In this document: positions 25,766 to 34,537 of the stretch, in pieces | Layout: every line of letters starts with the position of its first letter | Position numbering within the stretch: the stretch's first letter is position 1 | Assembly (NCBI GenBank): GCA_902805615.1 | Contig: CADCTQ010000585.1 | Location: 1 to 54,638, forward strand | DNA length: 54,638 nucleotides | Direction: 5' to 3' | Source: an uncultured Cytophagales bacterium | Lineage (GTDB): Bacteria > Bacteroidota > Bacteroidia > Cytophagales > 172606-1 | Notes under the pieces: generated by a model | Databases searched by the model: none | Told to the model about the DNA's origin: nothing | The model's input: the letters and a program-made list of their open reading frames with translations, nothing else | Translations under genes and position numbers: made by a program

Positions 25766-26487
25766 TACAAGCTCATCATCTCCTTGAAGCGAATCGCCTG
25801 GCGGCGGGAGATTTCGATCTTTTCGCCGCCCTTGAGCGTCACTTGCAGGCCGCCGCTGAACCAGGGTTCGATCTTTTCGATCCACTGGAGGTTGATGATG
25901 TGCTTGCGGTTGGCCCGGAAAAAGGCGTGCGGGTCGAGCTTTTCGTCGAGGGCGTTGAGTGATTTGAGGATCAGCGGCTTCTGGTCGTCGAAGTGGAGGC
26001 GCACGTAGTTGCCCATCGATTCGAACAGGCGAATCTTGCCCAACTTCACGAACCAGCACTTTTCGCCGTCCTTCACGAACACCTGGTCTTCGGTGGTGAG
26101 CAGCTTGACGTTCTCCTTGCGCTTGATCTCGTGCTGCTGGTAGTCTTCCACCTTGCCGATGGCTTCGGCCAGCCGGGCGGGCTCAATGGGCTTGAGCAGG
26201 TAGTCGAGGGCGTTGAACTCGAAGGCTTTGAGGGCGTACTCGTCGTAGGCCGTGGTAAAGATCACGTCGGGCACGTTGCCTTCGATGGAAGAAAGCAGTT
26301 CGAAGCCGTTCTTGCCCGGCATCTGGATGTCGAGGAACAGCAGTTCGGGACCGAGCTGGTCAATTTTTTCGAGGGCTTCTTCCGAGTTGGCGGCCTCACC
26401 CACGATTTCGATGCGGGGAAAAGCTTCGAGCAAGCGCCGCAATTCGTTCCGGGCCAGTCGTTCGTCGTCAACAATCAGGGTCTTCAT
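25765..26487 (-). CDS. LytTR-type response regulator
   Basis: A 240-residue regulator: a receiver domain with Asp7/Asp8 (LIVDDERLA) and phospho-acceptor Asp53 (LLFLDIQMPGKNGFELL), conserved Thr (FTTAYDEYALKAF) and Lys in LLKPIEPARL, then a LytTR DNA-binding domain (about 135-240, VQVTLKGG-type strands, RANRKHIINLQWIEKI, SRRQAIRFKEMM). Its cognate kinase is the LytS-like protein 106 bases upstream on the same strand. Targets are unknown. The stop lies in a repeat arm whose sequence is shared with the YceI gene end. Confidence 0.95.
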   Translation of the reverse strand: MKTLIVDDERLARNELRRLLEAFPRIEIVGEAANSEEALEKIDQLGPELLFLDIQMPGKNGFELLSSIEGNVPDVIFTTAYDEYALKAFEFNALDYLLKPIEPARLAEAIGKVEDYQQHEIKRKENVKLLTTEDQVFVKDGEKCWFVKLGKIRLFESMGNYVRLHFDDQKPLILKSLNALDEKLDPHAFFRANRKHIINLQWIEKIEPWFSGGLQVTLKGGEKIEISRRQAIRFKEMMSL

Positions 26488-26593
26488 GGGTGCAGTGCAG
26501 AAAGTGCGTTAGGTAAAGTGATGGGAGGAACCGGCCGGGGGCAGTTGCCGACATAAAAATAAAGGAATAACCGGATTGTGCAAGGGCCGGGGG

Positions 26594-27637
26594 CTACAGC
26601 ACGGGCAGTTTTACCTCGGCCCGTACCACTTCGGGCGATTCCTGGCTGATGCGGAAGGAGGCCGCTGAACCGTAGATGAGGCTCAGGCGCTGGGCCGTGT
26701 TGAGCAGGCCGAAGCCGCCCGAGTCGGTGTTGCCGAGTACGCCGGTGTTGCGGATGGCCAGGTTGAGGAAGTTGCCTTCGCGCCCGGCTTCGATGGAGAT
26801 AAAGCCGCCCTTGAGGGGTTTGGAGATGCCGTGCTTGACGGCGTTTTCCACCAGCGTCTGCACCATCATGGGGGGAATCTGCACGCTGAGGGAGTCGGGG
26901 GTTACGTGCGTCTGCACATTCAGGCGGTCTTCGTAGCGGATCTTTTCGAGGGAAAGGTAGTCCTGCACGGTTTTGAGTTCTTCGCTCAGCGTAACGGTCC
27001 GCTGGCGGTCGGCCACCAGGCAGTTGCGCAGCAGGTTCGAGAGCCGGGTCACCGACACCTGGGCCTTCTCGGGGTTTTCGAGCACCAGGGCCCGGATGCT
27101 GTTGAGCGAGTTGAACATGAAGTGCGGGTTGAGCTGCGCCCGGAGCATCTTCGCTTCAAAATCCTTCACGGAGGCTTCCAGCTTGAGGCGTTCCACCTCG
27201 TTGTTCTTGGACCGTTCGAAGTACTGGAACACGTGGTAGAGCAACGACCACATCAGGATGTGCTTGCACCAGCTGAGCAGCCCCATGAGCACGAAATTCA
27301 CCGGGATGCCGCCCTTCTCCAGTACCTGTTCGCGGAACCGGGGAATGGTCAGGTAGTCCACGGGCAGGTTGACCAGCACCATGATGATGCCCATGACGGT
27401 CACCGAGAGAAAAATCCGCGGGAGGAGTTCGCCCAGCGGCAGGTCGAGCCAGGAGAGTTTCTTGAGGAGGAGCCGGTACACGTGGGTGATGAAGATCCCG
27501 AACAGGATCACAATCGAGGAGTTGATGATCAGACCGTGGTTGTACCCGTAAAACGCACTGTACCGCCATATGTCGGAAATCATGTAGGCCGTCCAGCCCA
27601 CCACCTGGCACGTCCAGTACAACTGTTTTCTGCTCAT
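26594..27637 (-). CDS. LytS/YehU-type sensor histidine kinase
   Basis: A 347-residue kinase: four hydrophobic segments in the first 140 residues (about 10-30, 37-57, 75-95, 112-135), then the His_kinase domain with phospho-acceptor His172 in LRAQLNPHFMFNSLNSI, followed by a GHKL ATPase with PPMMVQTLVENAVKHGI and GFGLLNTAQRL. Met 27637 (MSRKQLYWTCQVVGW) matches the family; the frame is open to 27787. It forms a two-gene operon with the LytTR regulator downstream. The sensed signal is unknown. Confidence 0.94.
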   Translation of the reverse strand: MSRKQLYWTCQVVGWTAYMISDIWRYSAFYGYNHGLIINSSIVILFGIFITHVYRLLLKKLSWLDLPLGELLPRIFLSVTVMGIIMVLVNLPVDYLTIPRFREQVLEKGGIPVNFVLMGLLSWCKHILMWSLLYHVFQYFERSKNNEVERLKLEASVKDFEAKMLRAQLNPHFMFNSLNSIRALVLENPEKAQVSVTRLSNLLRNCLVADRQRTVTLSEELKTVQDYLSLEKIRYEDRLNVQTHVTPDSLSVQIPPMMVQTLVENAVKHGISKPLKGGFISIEAGREGNFLNLAIRNTGVLGNTDSGGFGLLNTAQRLSLIYGSAASFRISQESPEVVRAEVKLPVL

Positions 27638-27839
27638 GATCGCCGCCTGCGACTTGCCGGCAGTTATGGTAGGGGAAGAAGCGAGATTGACAAGCATGTT
27701 CAAAATCAATACATTAAAGGGGCGTCTCCGCCCGTCCAATGCCGAATACAGGTAAATACTATTCCGAAGATACCCCCTTTTCCCCAAACCTCTCCCCGGA
27801 AATCCATCAGAGGGAGAATACGGGGATGGAAGGAATAAT

Positions 27840-27951
27840 CAGTCGGCAATACGCAGTCGGCAATACGCAGTCGGCAATACGCAGTCGGCAATACGCAGTC
27901 GGCAATGCCGCGTTCAGCCGATTGCCGACTGCGTATTGCCTACTGCCCACT
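27840..27951. repeat. 14-bp tandem array with inverted arm
   Basis: CAGTCGGCAATACG occurs four times head to tail from 27840 to 27895, with a fifth partial copy to 27906. After a short spacer, degenerate inverted words follow at 27919-27951 (GATTGCCGACTGCGTATTGCC, then TACTGCCCACTG). The inverted arm supplies the last codons and the stop of the phosphatase gene on the minus strand. The array lies between that gene's end and the LytS kinase start. Confidence 0.9.
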
Positions 27952-28572
27952 GACCAATTCCCCCAGGTGAGCTACGTCGTTGAAGCGGTTGACGGTGAAG
28001 AGGGTGCCGGTGTGGGTGAGTTGGTAGAGGCACAGGTTCTGGTGTTCGAACACGTCCATGCAGTGCAGCGGGTAGTGAAGCATCAGGCAGAGGAACATGC
28101 GCATGGCCCGGCCGTGCATGCAGATGAGTACCTTCTCTTCCTCGGGCCGCGACAGGATCAGGTCAAGTACCGGCTGCTGGCGCCGCGCCACGTCGAGGGG
28201 GCTTTCGCCGCCTTCGAGCCGCAGGTCAAGCTGCCCCTCGTTCCAGCGGCGGAGGGTTTCGTAGTAGTAGGCGTCCTCCTCGGGGGTGATGCGGGTGCCT
28301 TCCCGCACGCCCCAGCTCATTTCGTTGAGGCCGGCGTGCCGTTCCCAGGGCAGGCCCCGGTCAATGAAGCCCTGCACCGACTGGATGGCCCGCTTGAGCG
28401 TGGACGTGTACACTTTGTCGAAAGCAATGTGCCCGTACGCCCGGAAAAACGCCTCCGCCTGTTGGCGGCCCCGGTCGTTGAGGTCGGTATCCACGCCGCC
28501 GCCCTGCACGATGCCCAGCAGGTTGTACTGGGTTTGTCCGTGGCGGATCAGGTAAATTTCTTTGGTTTTCAA
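27940..28572 (-). CDS. Histidine phosphatase (phosphoglycerate mutase-like)
   Basis: A histidine-phosphatase superfamily member with the catalytic LIRHGQTQYNLLG, a second active-site region LNEMSWGVREG, and the C-terminal MHGRAMRMFLC. About 210 residues. No ATG precedes the RHG motif; the frame opens at TTG 28614, but that codon overlaps a -7 promoter box (28612-28619), so TTG 28572 (followed by KTKEIYLIRHG) is preferred. The substrate is unknown; 2,3-bisphosphoglycerate-independent small-molecule or cobalamin/sugar phosphatases all share this fold. The codons for GQ and the stop TAG fall within the repeat array arm. Confidence 0.87.
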   Translation of the reverse strand: MKTKEIYLIRHGQTQYNLLGIVQGGGVDTDLNDRGRQQAEAFFRAYGHIAFDKVYTSTLKRAIQSVQGFIDRGLPWERHAGLNEMSWGVREGTRITPEEDAYYYETLRRWNEGQLDLRLEGGESPLDVARRQQPVLDLILSRPEEEKVLICMHGRAMRMFLCLMLHYPLHCMDVFEHQNLCLYQLTHTGTLFTVNRFNDVAHLGELVSGQ

Positions 28573-28611
28573 GATAATTGCGGTAGGTTGTTGGTGCGCC
28601 CGAAAGCGGCG

Positions 28612-28619
28612 CAAAAATA
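28612..28619 (-). promoter_or_regulatory. Bacteroidota -7 box before the phosphatase gene
   Basis: On the minus strand TATTTTTG matches TAnnTTTG exactly. A clear TTTG at -33 is missing. Transcription from it would give a leader of about 33 bases before TTG 28572. Confidence 0.5.
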
Positions 28620-28656
28620 CGTGATTCTCCGCTAATTCCGCTTATCCTCCCAAGTC

Positions 28657-29082
28657 ATGGCGCTAAAACCCGGCATTACCCTCCACCAGCTCAACCAGAT
28701 GAACCAAGGCAACATGGTCGGCTTCCTGGGCATCGAATTCACCGAAGTAGGCACCGACTACGTGTGCGCCCGGATGCCCGTGGACGAACGGACCCGCCAA
28801 CCGATGGGCCTGCTGCACGGCGGGGCTTCGGTGGCCCTGGCCGAAACGCTGGGCAGCATCGCCGCCTACTGCACCATTGACGCCGACAAGCAGTACTGCG
28901 TGGGGCTCGACATCAACGCCAACCACATCCGCGGGGTGTCGGAGGGCTTCGTGCACGGCAAAGCCTCGCCGCTGCACCTGGGCCGCTCCACGCAGGTATG
29001 GGAAATCCGCATCACCGACGAGGCCGGCAAACTCGTGTGCATCAGCCGCCTCACCATGGCCGTGCTCGACCGCAAACTTTAA
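28657..29082 (+). CDS. Hotdog thioesterase, probably DHNA-CoA hydrolase
   Basis: A 141-residue PaaI-type hotdog thioesterase. The signature is MGLLHGGASVALAETLGS with the usual acidic residue, followed by GLDINANHIRGVSEGFVHGKA. Its neighbour 200 bases downstream is isochorismate synthase, so it is likely the 1,4-dihydroxy-2-naphthoyl-CoA hydrolase of menaquinone synthesis; this assignment depends on context. It is divergent from the phosphatase gene across about 85 bases. Confidence 0.88.
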   Translation: MALKPGITLHQLNQMNQGNMVGFLGIEFTEVGTDYVCARMPVDERTRQPMGLLHGGASVALAETLGSIAAYCTIDADKQYCVGLDINANHIRGVSEGFVHGKASPLHLGRSTQVWEIRITDEAGKLVCISRLTMAVLDRKL

Positions 29083-29104
29083 GGCACTATTTTTGGTTCA
29101 AATG

Positions 29105-29272
29105 ATGGTATACTGATCGGTTATGATGATTACGATTTATTATGATTAAATGAATGGGGGATTGGAGGATTGCAAGACTAGATGACAAAGTGGCTCTACG
29201 AACTAACTTACTCAATCACTTTTTCATCTAATCATAATAAATCGTAATCATCATAACCGATCAGTGTACCAT
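29105..29272. repeat. Hairpin with 44-base arms before the isochorismate synthase gene
   Basis: Arms at 29105-29148 and 29229-29272 are inverted copies differing at one position (43 of 44). The arms contain the repeated words TATGATGATTACGATTTATTATGAT. It lies within the menaquinone gene pair, 22 bases after the thioesterase stop and 14 bases before the GTG start of the next gene. The CTGATCGGTTATGATG word recurs at 32703-32800. Confidence 0.9.
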
Positions 29273-29286
29273 TATCCCTACTGCCT

Positions 29287-30513
29287 GTGCTTACCATTCA
29301 CGCGCATATTCATTCCCCGGCGACGTTGCAGGGCAGCCTCTGGCGGGCCGCCCGGGCGCTGGGGTTGCCGGTAGCCGTCTGGCGCCTGCCCCGCACCGAA
29401 ACGGTTCACGTGCTGGTGGACCTGTCGGGCACTCCCACCCAGACGCCCCTCGACCTGGAAGAATTGTCCCGGGGTTTCGCCTTTTGTCCGTTCGAGGGGC
29501 CGCCCGGCGAAAACGCCCTGTTCCTGAAAGCCCATTTGCACTATATTTTCCGTCCCGGGGGTTGGGAGGAAGACGTCCGCCCGGTACCGGCCGAACTAGG
29601 CGGCGTGCAGTCCCGTTTTGAAACACTCGTGGAGGAATACAGCGTTGATAGCCAGCCGGTTGCGGAAGAGGTGCTTTCCGGCACCGGCGGGTACGTACGC
29701 GACGGGGAAGAGGAGCGGCGCTTCAGGGCGTCGGTGGCCGAAGCCGTGCGGGCCATTGACCGGGGCCGCTTCCAGAAGGTGGTCCTCTCGCGGCAAAAGC
29801 GGATTGCCCTGCCGCCCGGCCTCGACCGCGTACGCACTTACCTGCGCCTGTGCCGCTACTACCCCCAGGCCTTCGTGTCGCTGGTGAGCGTGCCCGGCAA
29901 AGGTACCTGGATGGGGGCTTCGCCCGAAATCCTCATCAGCGTGGACAAGCACCGGGTGTTTCGCACGGTGGCCCTGGCCGGCACGCAGGCTTACCGCCCC
30001 GAAGTGCCGTTGTCGCAGGTGGCCTGGACGCAGAAAGAGATTGAAGAACAGGCGCTTGTGAGCCGTTACATCATCAACTGCTTCAAGCAAATCCGCCTGC
30101 GCGAATTCGAAGAAGACGGCCCCAAAACCGTGGTGGCCGGCAACCTGCTGCACCTGCGCACCGACTTCCGGGTGGATACGCAGGCCACGGGTTTTCCGCA
30201 ACTGGGCACGGTGATGCTGCGCCTGCTGCACCCCACGTCGGCCGTGTGCGGAATGCCCAAAGAGGCCGCCCTGCAATTCATCCGGGAGCACGAAGGGTAC
30301 GACCGGGCCTTTTACAGCGGCTTCCTCGGGCCGGCGAACATCGGCGAAGAGACCCACCTGTACGTGAACCTGCGGTGTACGCAACTGCTCGAAGGGGGCG
30401 CCATCCTGTACGCCGGCGCGGGCATTACGGCCAGTTCGGTGCCCGAAAAGGAGTGGCGCGAAACCGAACTCAAGTGCCAGACCATGTACCGGGTGCTGGG
30501 CGCCGCCGACTAG
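29287..30513 (+). CDS. menF: Isochorismate synthase (menaquinone pathway)
   Basis: Converts chorismate to isochorismate. It is a 408-residue chorismate-binding enzyme with the family's late motifs: RFQKVVLSRQKRI, GASPEILISV, ALAGTQAY, HPTSAVCGMPKEAALQFI, FYSGFLGP and YAGAGITASSVPEKEWRETE. The start is GTG 29287; there is no suitable ATG, and the frame opens inside the hairpin arm. Next to a hotdog thioesterase this points to menaquinone rather than siderophore synthesis. The hairpin just before the start could modulate translation or read-through. Confidence 0.92.
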   Translation: MLTIHAHIHSPATLQGSLWRAARALGLPVAVWRLPRTETVHVLVDLSGTPTQTPLDLEELSRGFAFCPFEGPPGENALFLKAHLHYIFRPGGWEEDVRPVPAELGGVQSRFETLVEEYSVDSQPVAEEVLSGTGGYVRDGEEERRFRASVAEAVRAIDRGRFQKVVLSRQKRIALPPGLDRVRTYLRLCRYYPQAFVSLVSVPGKGTWMGASPEILISVDKHRVFRTVALAGTQAYRPEVPLSQVAWTQKEIEEQALVSRYIINCFKQIRLREFEEDGPKTVVAGNLLHLRTDFRVDTQATGFPQLGTVMLRLLHPTSAVCGMPKEAALQFIREHEGYDRAFYSGFLGPANIGEETHLYVNLRCTQLLEGGAILYAGAGITASSVPEKEWRETELKCQTMYRVLGAAD

Positions 30514-30523
30514 ATAGACCTTA

Positions 30524-30562
30524 GACGTGAGACACGAGACCGTTGTCGCCAGTCTCACGTCT
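30524..30562. repeat. Small inverted repeat with AGACGTGAGAC arms
   Basis: AGACGTGAGAC (30524-30534) pairs with GTCTCACGTCT (30552-30562); related words (CCCACGTCTCATATCTCCCGTCTG) run on to the serine acetyltransferase start at 30639. It begins ten bases after the isochorismate synthase stop. Confidence 0.65.
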
Positions 30563-30638
30563 TCGTACTTCCAACCGGAAATGCCTATATTGTTTCCTCG
30601 CGCTTCTCCTGATCCCACGTCTCATATCTCCCGTCTGT

Positions 30639-31477
30639 ATGTCCGAGCCAACCTTTATTGCCCGCCTGTTCCAGTCGCACGCTTCGCACGGCAACCTGCC
30701 GCAGAAGCCGGCCGTGTACCGCTTCGCCGACCGGGTGCTCGAAGTCCTCTTCCCGCACTTTGCCGACGAACAAACGTTTCCTTCCGAAGACGCCATCAGC
30801 GCCCAGCTCTTCCAACTCAACAAGGACCTGCGCAAGGTGCTGCACCCGCTGAAGGATGAACTGCCGGCCCCGCCCGCCGTGCTCGCCGACCGTTTCTTCG
30901 AACAACTGCCCGCCATTTACGAAACGCTCTGCAAGGATGCTCAGGCGATTGTGATCGAAGACCCCGCCGCCTCCGACGAAGACGAGGTGATGCTCACCTA
31001 CCCGGGCTTTTACGCCATCTGCATCTTCCGCCTGGCCCACCAGCTCTGCGGCCTGGGCATTCCGCTGGTGCCGCGGATGCTCACCGAGTACGCCCACCAG
31101 CAAACCGGCATTGACATTCACCCCGGCGCCACCATCGGCCAGTACTTCTGCATTGACCACGGCACCGGCATCGTGATCGGGCAAACCACCGTGATCGGCA
31201 ACCACGTGAAGCTCTACCAGGGCGTTACCCTCGGGGCGGTCAGCGTGGAGAAGGGCCTGGCCAACACCAAGCGCCACCCCACCATCGAAGACCACGTGGT
31301 GATCTACGCCGGGGCGACCATCCTGGGCGGCAACGTGGTGGTGGGCCACCACAGCATCATCGGCGGCAACGTGTGGCTCACCGAAACCGTGCAGCCGTAT
31401 TCCAAAGTGTACCACAAAAGCCAGATCAAGGTGAGCAGCAGCCGCCAGCGCGAAGAATACCTGGAATACTATATTTA

Positions 31478-31478
<1 letters not shown>
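30639..31478 (+). CDS. cysE: Serine O-acetyltransferase, EpsC type
   Basis: Acetylates serine to O-acetylserine, the first step of cysteine synthesis. 279 residues: a helical N-terminal domain and a C-terminal left-handed beta-helix of hexapeptide repeats (GIDIHPGATIGQYFCIDHG, TGIVIGQTTVIGNHVKLYQG, VVIYAGATILGGNVVVGHHS), with the active-site His in FCIDHG. The start MSEPTFIARLF at 30639 follows the repeat; the frame is open from 30543 but that part is repeat-derived. Cysteine synthase follows, so the two form a cysteine operon with about 170 bases of repeat between them. Confidence 0.95.
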
Positions 31479-31632
<154 letters not shown>

Positions 31633-31650
31633 ATTCTCTACTAATTCTAT

Positions 31651-32568
31651 ATGAAAGTCAACAATATTCTGCAAACCATCGGCAACACGCCCCACATCCG
31701 GATCAACCGCCTGTTTGCCCACCGGAAGGTGGAGGTATGGATGAAAATGGAAAGAGCCAACCCGGGCGGCAGCATCAAGGACCGCATCGCGATGTCCATG
31801 ATCGAAGACGCCGAGCGGCGGGGCATCCTCAAGCCCGACAGCATGATCGTGGAGCCTACTTCGGGCAATACAGGCGTCGGGCTGGCAATGGTGGCGGCCG
31901 TGAAGGGCTACAAACTGGTGTTGGTGATGCCCGAGTCCATGTCCATCGAGCGGCGGCGGCTCATGTCGGCCTACGGGGCTACGTTTGAACTCACGCCGCG
32001 CGAAAAAGGGATGAAAGGGGCCATCGAACGGGCGCAGGAAATGGTGGATACCAACCCCAAAGCCTGGATGCCCAGCCAGTTCGACAACGAGGCCAACATC
32101 ACCATTCACCGCGATACCACGGCCCAGGAAATCCTCCGCGACTTTCCCGAAGGGCTCGACTACATGATCACCGGCGTGGGCACGGGCGGCCACATCACGG
32201 CCTGCGACATGGTGCTCAAAGAGAAATTTCCCCAGATGAAATCCTTCGCCGTGGAGCCGGCCCTCTCGCCGGTTATCAGCGGCGGACAGCCCAGCCCGCA
32301 CCCCATCCAGGGCATCGGGGCGGGTTTCATTCCGCGCAACCTGCACAAAGACCGCCTCGACGGCGTCATCCAGGTGTCGAAGGAAGAGGCGTTCAGCTAC
32401 GCCGTGCGCGCCGCCAGGGAAGAAGGCATCTTCATCGGCATCTCCTCGGGAGCCTCGCTGGCGGCCGTCGCCAAGAAACTGCCCGACATCAAGGACGGGG
32501 CCCGCGTACTCACCTTCTGCTACGACACCGGCGAACGGTACCTTTCCATCGAAGGACTGTTTTCGTAA
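31651..32568 (+). CDS. cysK: Cysteine synthase
   Basis: A PLP-dependent O-acetylserine sulfhydrylase of 305 residues. The cofactor lysine is Lys43 in NPGGSIKDR, the phosphate/substrate loop is [14 protein letters not shown], and the glycine-rich phosphate clamp is [10 protein letters not shown]. CysK and CysM are not easy to separate from sequence alone. It lies downstream of the serine acetyltransferase gene in the same orientation, giving the complete two-step route from serine to cysteine. No leader motif other than the TTTTCCA array was seen. The stop TAA is followed directly by an AGAAGTGAGAAGCG repeat arm and then a terminator. Confidence 0.95.
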   Translation: MKVNNILQTIGNTPHIRINRLFAHRKVEVWMKMERANPGGSIKDRIAMSMIEDAERRGILKPDSMIVEPTSGNTGVGLAMVAAVKGYKLVLVMPESMSIERRRLMSAYGATFELTPREKGMKGAIERAQEMVDTNPKAWMPSQFDNEANITIHRDTTAQEILRDFPEGLDYMITGVGTGGHITACDMVLKEKFPQMKSFAVEPALSPVISGGQPSPHPIQGIGAGFIPRNLHKDRLDGVIQVSKEEAFSYAVRAAREEGIFIGISSGASLAAVAKKLPDIKDGARVLTFCYDTGERYLSIEGLFS

Positions 32569-32603
32569 AGAAGTGAGAAGCGAGGAGTGAGGAGCGAGAA
32601 GCA
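32569..32603. repeat. Single repeat arm (GAGTGAGAAGCG words)
   Basis: AGAAGTGAGAAGCGAGGAG, TGAGGAGCGAGAAG start at the base after the cysteine synthase stop. The same words make both arms at 53052-53218. No inverted partner is seen here. Confidence 0.6.
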
Positions 32604-32637
32604 GGTGAAAGTTATTGATTCCGGTACCAAAAGAAAA

Positions 32638-32681
32638 AAGACGACTGCGGCTTCTGAAGCGGCGGTCGTCTTCTGTTTTGA
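32638..32681 (+). terminator. Terminator after the cysteine operon
   Basis: AAGACGACTGCGGCTTC and GAAGCGGCGGTCGTCTT pair with two mismatches around a TGAAG-type loop, preceded by an A-run and followed by CTGTTTTG. It suits the plus-strand cysteine synthase transcript. Confidence 0.75.
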
Positions 32682-32702
32682 GCGAAATGATAAACGCCAA
32701 TC

Positions 32703-32800
32703 GTACCCTGATCGGTTATGATGGTTATGATCTGTTATGATTTTATTGGACTTTCTTTTAAATCAGTCCTAATCATAATCATCATAACCGATCAGTGTAC
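32703..32800. repeat. Hairpin with CTGATCGGTTATGAT words, second copy
   Basis: Arms at 32703-32731 and 32772-32800 match inversely at 27 of 29 positions. The sequence is a variant of the hairpin at 29105-29272, 3.5 kb away. The right arm touches the stop codon of the minus-strand cytochrome gene (TAG at 32802-32800). Confidence 0.85.
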
Positions 32801-33273
32801 TATTTTCCCGCTGCCTCGATGTACGCCAGCACGGATTTGATCTCGTCGTCGGAGAAGGCGTAGGGGGGCATTTGGATTTTGTTGTAGGCGTTGTAGAGGT
32901 CCACGGCGTACTTGTCGCCGCTCTCGATCACTTTCTGCGAGTTGCGAATCCAGGGAATGAGCCAGGCTTCGGGGCGGCGCTTGGTCACGTCTTTGAGGCC
33001 GGGGCCAATCACCTTCTCGTCGCTCAGCGCGTGGCACACCACGCAGTTGGCGTTGAAAATGGTTTTGCCCTGCTCGGCAGCGGCGGTAAGGGTGGCAACG
33101 GGTGGCGCCGTTTCGGGCTGCGGTTCTGTTCCATTCTTGGCCAGTTTGGGAGTGGTTACGACCGCGGTTGACTTACTGGAAGTGTAGAACAGGGCGCCAC
33201 CGGCCGCGATGAGCAGCACCAGGGCGGAAAGCAGGATCGTCAGGGCCAGTTGTAATTGACGAATGTGTTGCAT
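32800..33273 (-). CDS. Membrane-anchored cytochrome c
   Basis: A 157-residue single-haem c-type cytochrome. The N-terminus has a membrane anchor (LALTILLSALVLLIAAGGALFYT), then a Pro/Thr-rich linker, then the haem motif CVVCH (Cys77, Cys80, His81) and a likely distal ligand Met135 in KIQMPPYAFSDDE. It is periplasmic and probably carries electrons to an oxidase or reductase; no partner genes are adjacent. Its stop overlaps the CTGATCGG repeat arm. Start 33273 gives MQHIRQLQL just before the anchor. Confidence 0.93.
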   Translation of the reverse strand: MQHIRQLQLALTILLSALVLLIAAGGALFYTSSKSTAVVTTPKLAKNGTEPQPETAPPVATLTAAAEQGKTIFNANCVVCHALSDEKVIGPGLKDVTKRRPEAWLIPWIRNSQKVIESGDKYAVDLYNAYNKIQMPPYAFSDDEIKSVLAYIEAAGK

Positions 33274-33313
33274 GAAATGAGTGTTTTTTTGCGGTAAAGT
33301 TAGGGTAAAAAAG

Positions 33314-34054
33314 CTACGGTGTACTCACGCGTGCCGCCCGGATTTGTTTCCCCATTTTCACCATGACCGGAGAGCCTTCCGCCAGGAATACCGACACCGG
33401 GGGCGCCGCGAGGGGCTGGGCAAAGGCCGGGCCGTAAAGCGTGGCCGCGCTGCACCGGATGTCAAAATCCCGCACCGGGTGAATGTCCCAGCGCGGGTGC
33501 GCCACTTCGTACTCGGAAGTAACGCGGTCGCCGAGCCGGGTGTAGCCCCAGAAGTGTTCGGTGATGTATTCGGCCTCGCTGCCCGCCGCCAGGGGCCGGC
33601 CCAGGGCGTCGGCCGTTACCCGGATGTGGTCCCACGCATCTCCCACCCGCCAGGCGTACTCCACGCGCTGGGTGCCGTCGCCGGGCGTTTCCCACCGGTG
33701 CCGCATGGGCCGGGTCTCGTAATGCTCCTTGTACAACCCGTTGGCGACCAGCGTAATGAGGGGCTTGGGCACGATCTCCTTGAGGAACACCACGCCCCGC
33801 TTCCATTCGGCCCCGTCGTGGTGGCGCACGTAGAAGCGCAGGTTGAACTCCTCGAATTTGCCGTGCCCGGGAAAGCCGATGCCCAGCACTTTGGTCCGCA
33901 GGAACAGGAAGCCGACCAGGCTGACGTAGCAGGTGCCGTTCCACGTATCGAGTTCGGTGTAGGCGGGGAGGTAGGGCCGGAGCAGGGCCGGGTCCACGGC
34001 GTAGTTTGCCATGACCAGCTTGCGCCATTCGGCCGTCAGAAAGGTTCTTGCCAT
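33314..34054 (-). CDS. DUF2071 (YqjF-like) protein
   Basis: A 246-residue DUF2071 protein, a family of unknown function related in fold to acetoacetate decarboxylase-like proteins. Features are LVMANYAVDPALLRPYLPAYTELDTWNG, YVSLVGFLFL, and the NLRFYVRH and GVVFLKEIVPKP strands, in the expected order. No signal peptide. Cytochrome c lies 40 bases downstream on the same strand, and a small membrane protein 59 bases upstream, so cotranscription of the three is possible but not shown. Confidence 0.88.
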   Translation of the reverse strand: MARTFLTAEWRKLVMANYAVDPALLRPYLPAYTELDTWNGTCYVSLVGFLFLRTKVLGIGFPGHGKFEEFNLRFYVRHHDGAEWKRGVVFLKEIVPKPLITLVANGLYKEHYETRPMRHRWETPGDGTQRVEYAWRVGDAWDHIRVTADALGRPLAAGSEAEYITEHFWGYTRLGDRVTSEYEVAHPRWDIHPVRDFDIRCSAATLYGPAFAQPLAAPPVSVFLAEGSPVMVKMGKQIRAARVSTP

Positions 34055-34113
34055 GCGGAGGAGGGGAAACGGGGGTGCAATGAAAACGGGAGGAGAGGGG
34101 CAACGGGGGCGGC

Positions 34114-34302
34114 CTAGCCGTCCGCCGAATCGGTCCGGGTCGAGTCGCTTTCCAGCCGCCGCTCGATGCGGTCCTTGAGTTGCCCTTTGCGGCCCGGCCG
34201 GGTGGTGCGCGAAAGCATGTCGTAGGTAAAGTAGATCATCAGCAGCACGAACAGGATGGAAACCACCTGGAAGATGCGCTTTTGCGTTTGCGGATTCGCC
34301 AT
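34114..34302 (-). CDS. Small single-span membrane protein, 62 aa
   Basis: Not recognised as a family. One membrane helix at about residues 10-30 (IFQVVSILFVLLMIYFTYDML) is followed by a basic, then acidic cytoplasmic tail (RPGRKGQLKDRIERRLESDS). The upstream repeat hairpin at 34334-34401 separates it from the divergent LRR gene. The clear helix and codon use support it; the function is unknown. Confidence 0.65.
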   Translation of the reverse strand: MANPQTQKRIFQVVSILFVLLMIYFTYDMLSRTTRPGRKGQLKDRIERRLESDSTRTDSADG

Positions 34303-34333
34303 AGGGAAGTGGTGGAGTGAGAGCGTTTGAGAA

Positions 34334-34401
34334 TTAGAGCGTTAAGGAGTTTGAGAATAAAGGTGTTCGTTCCTTAACTCTTAAACTCCTTAACGCTCTA
34401 A
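34334..34401. repeat. Repeat hairpin between divergent genes
   Basis: TTAGAGCGTTAAGGAGTTT (34334-34352) is exactly inverted at 34383-34401. Flanking words (GAGCGTTTGAGAA, CTTAACTCTTAAACTCC) extend the arms imperfectly from about 34321 to 34415. It lies in the 5' region of both neighbouring genes, so it is not a terminator for either. Confidence 0.85.
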
Positions 34402-34537
34402 CTCCGTCACTCCGAAACCCAAATGTAGCGGAATATGTTTTTAACGCGGCCGTTCACAAAAATGCGGCGGCGGCTCGGTGCTGCCTGAAAAAATAGTTAG
34501 ATTACTGTTATTCCCGCGGACCAAAAAATTCACCCGT

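Noticed and set aside
27840-27951. Possible CRISPR array
   Set aside because: The units are 14 bp head to tail with no spacers and no cas genes nearby.
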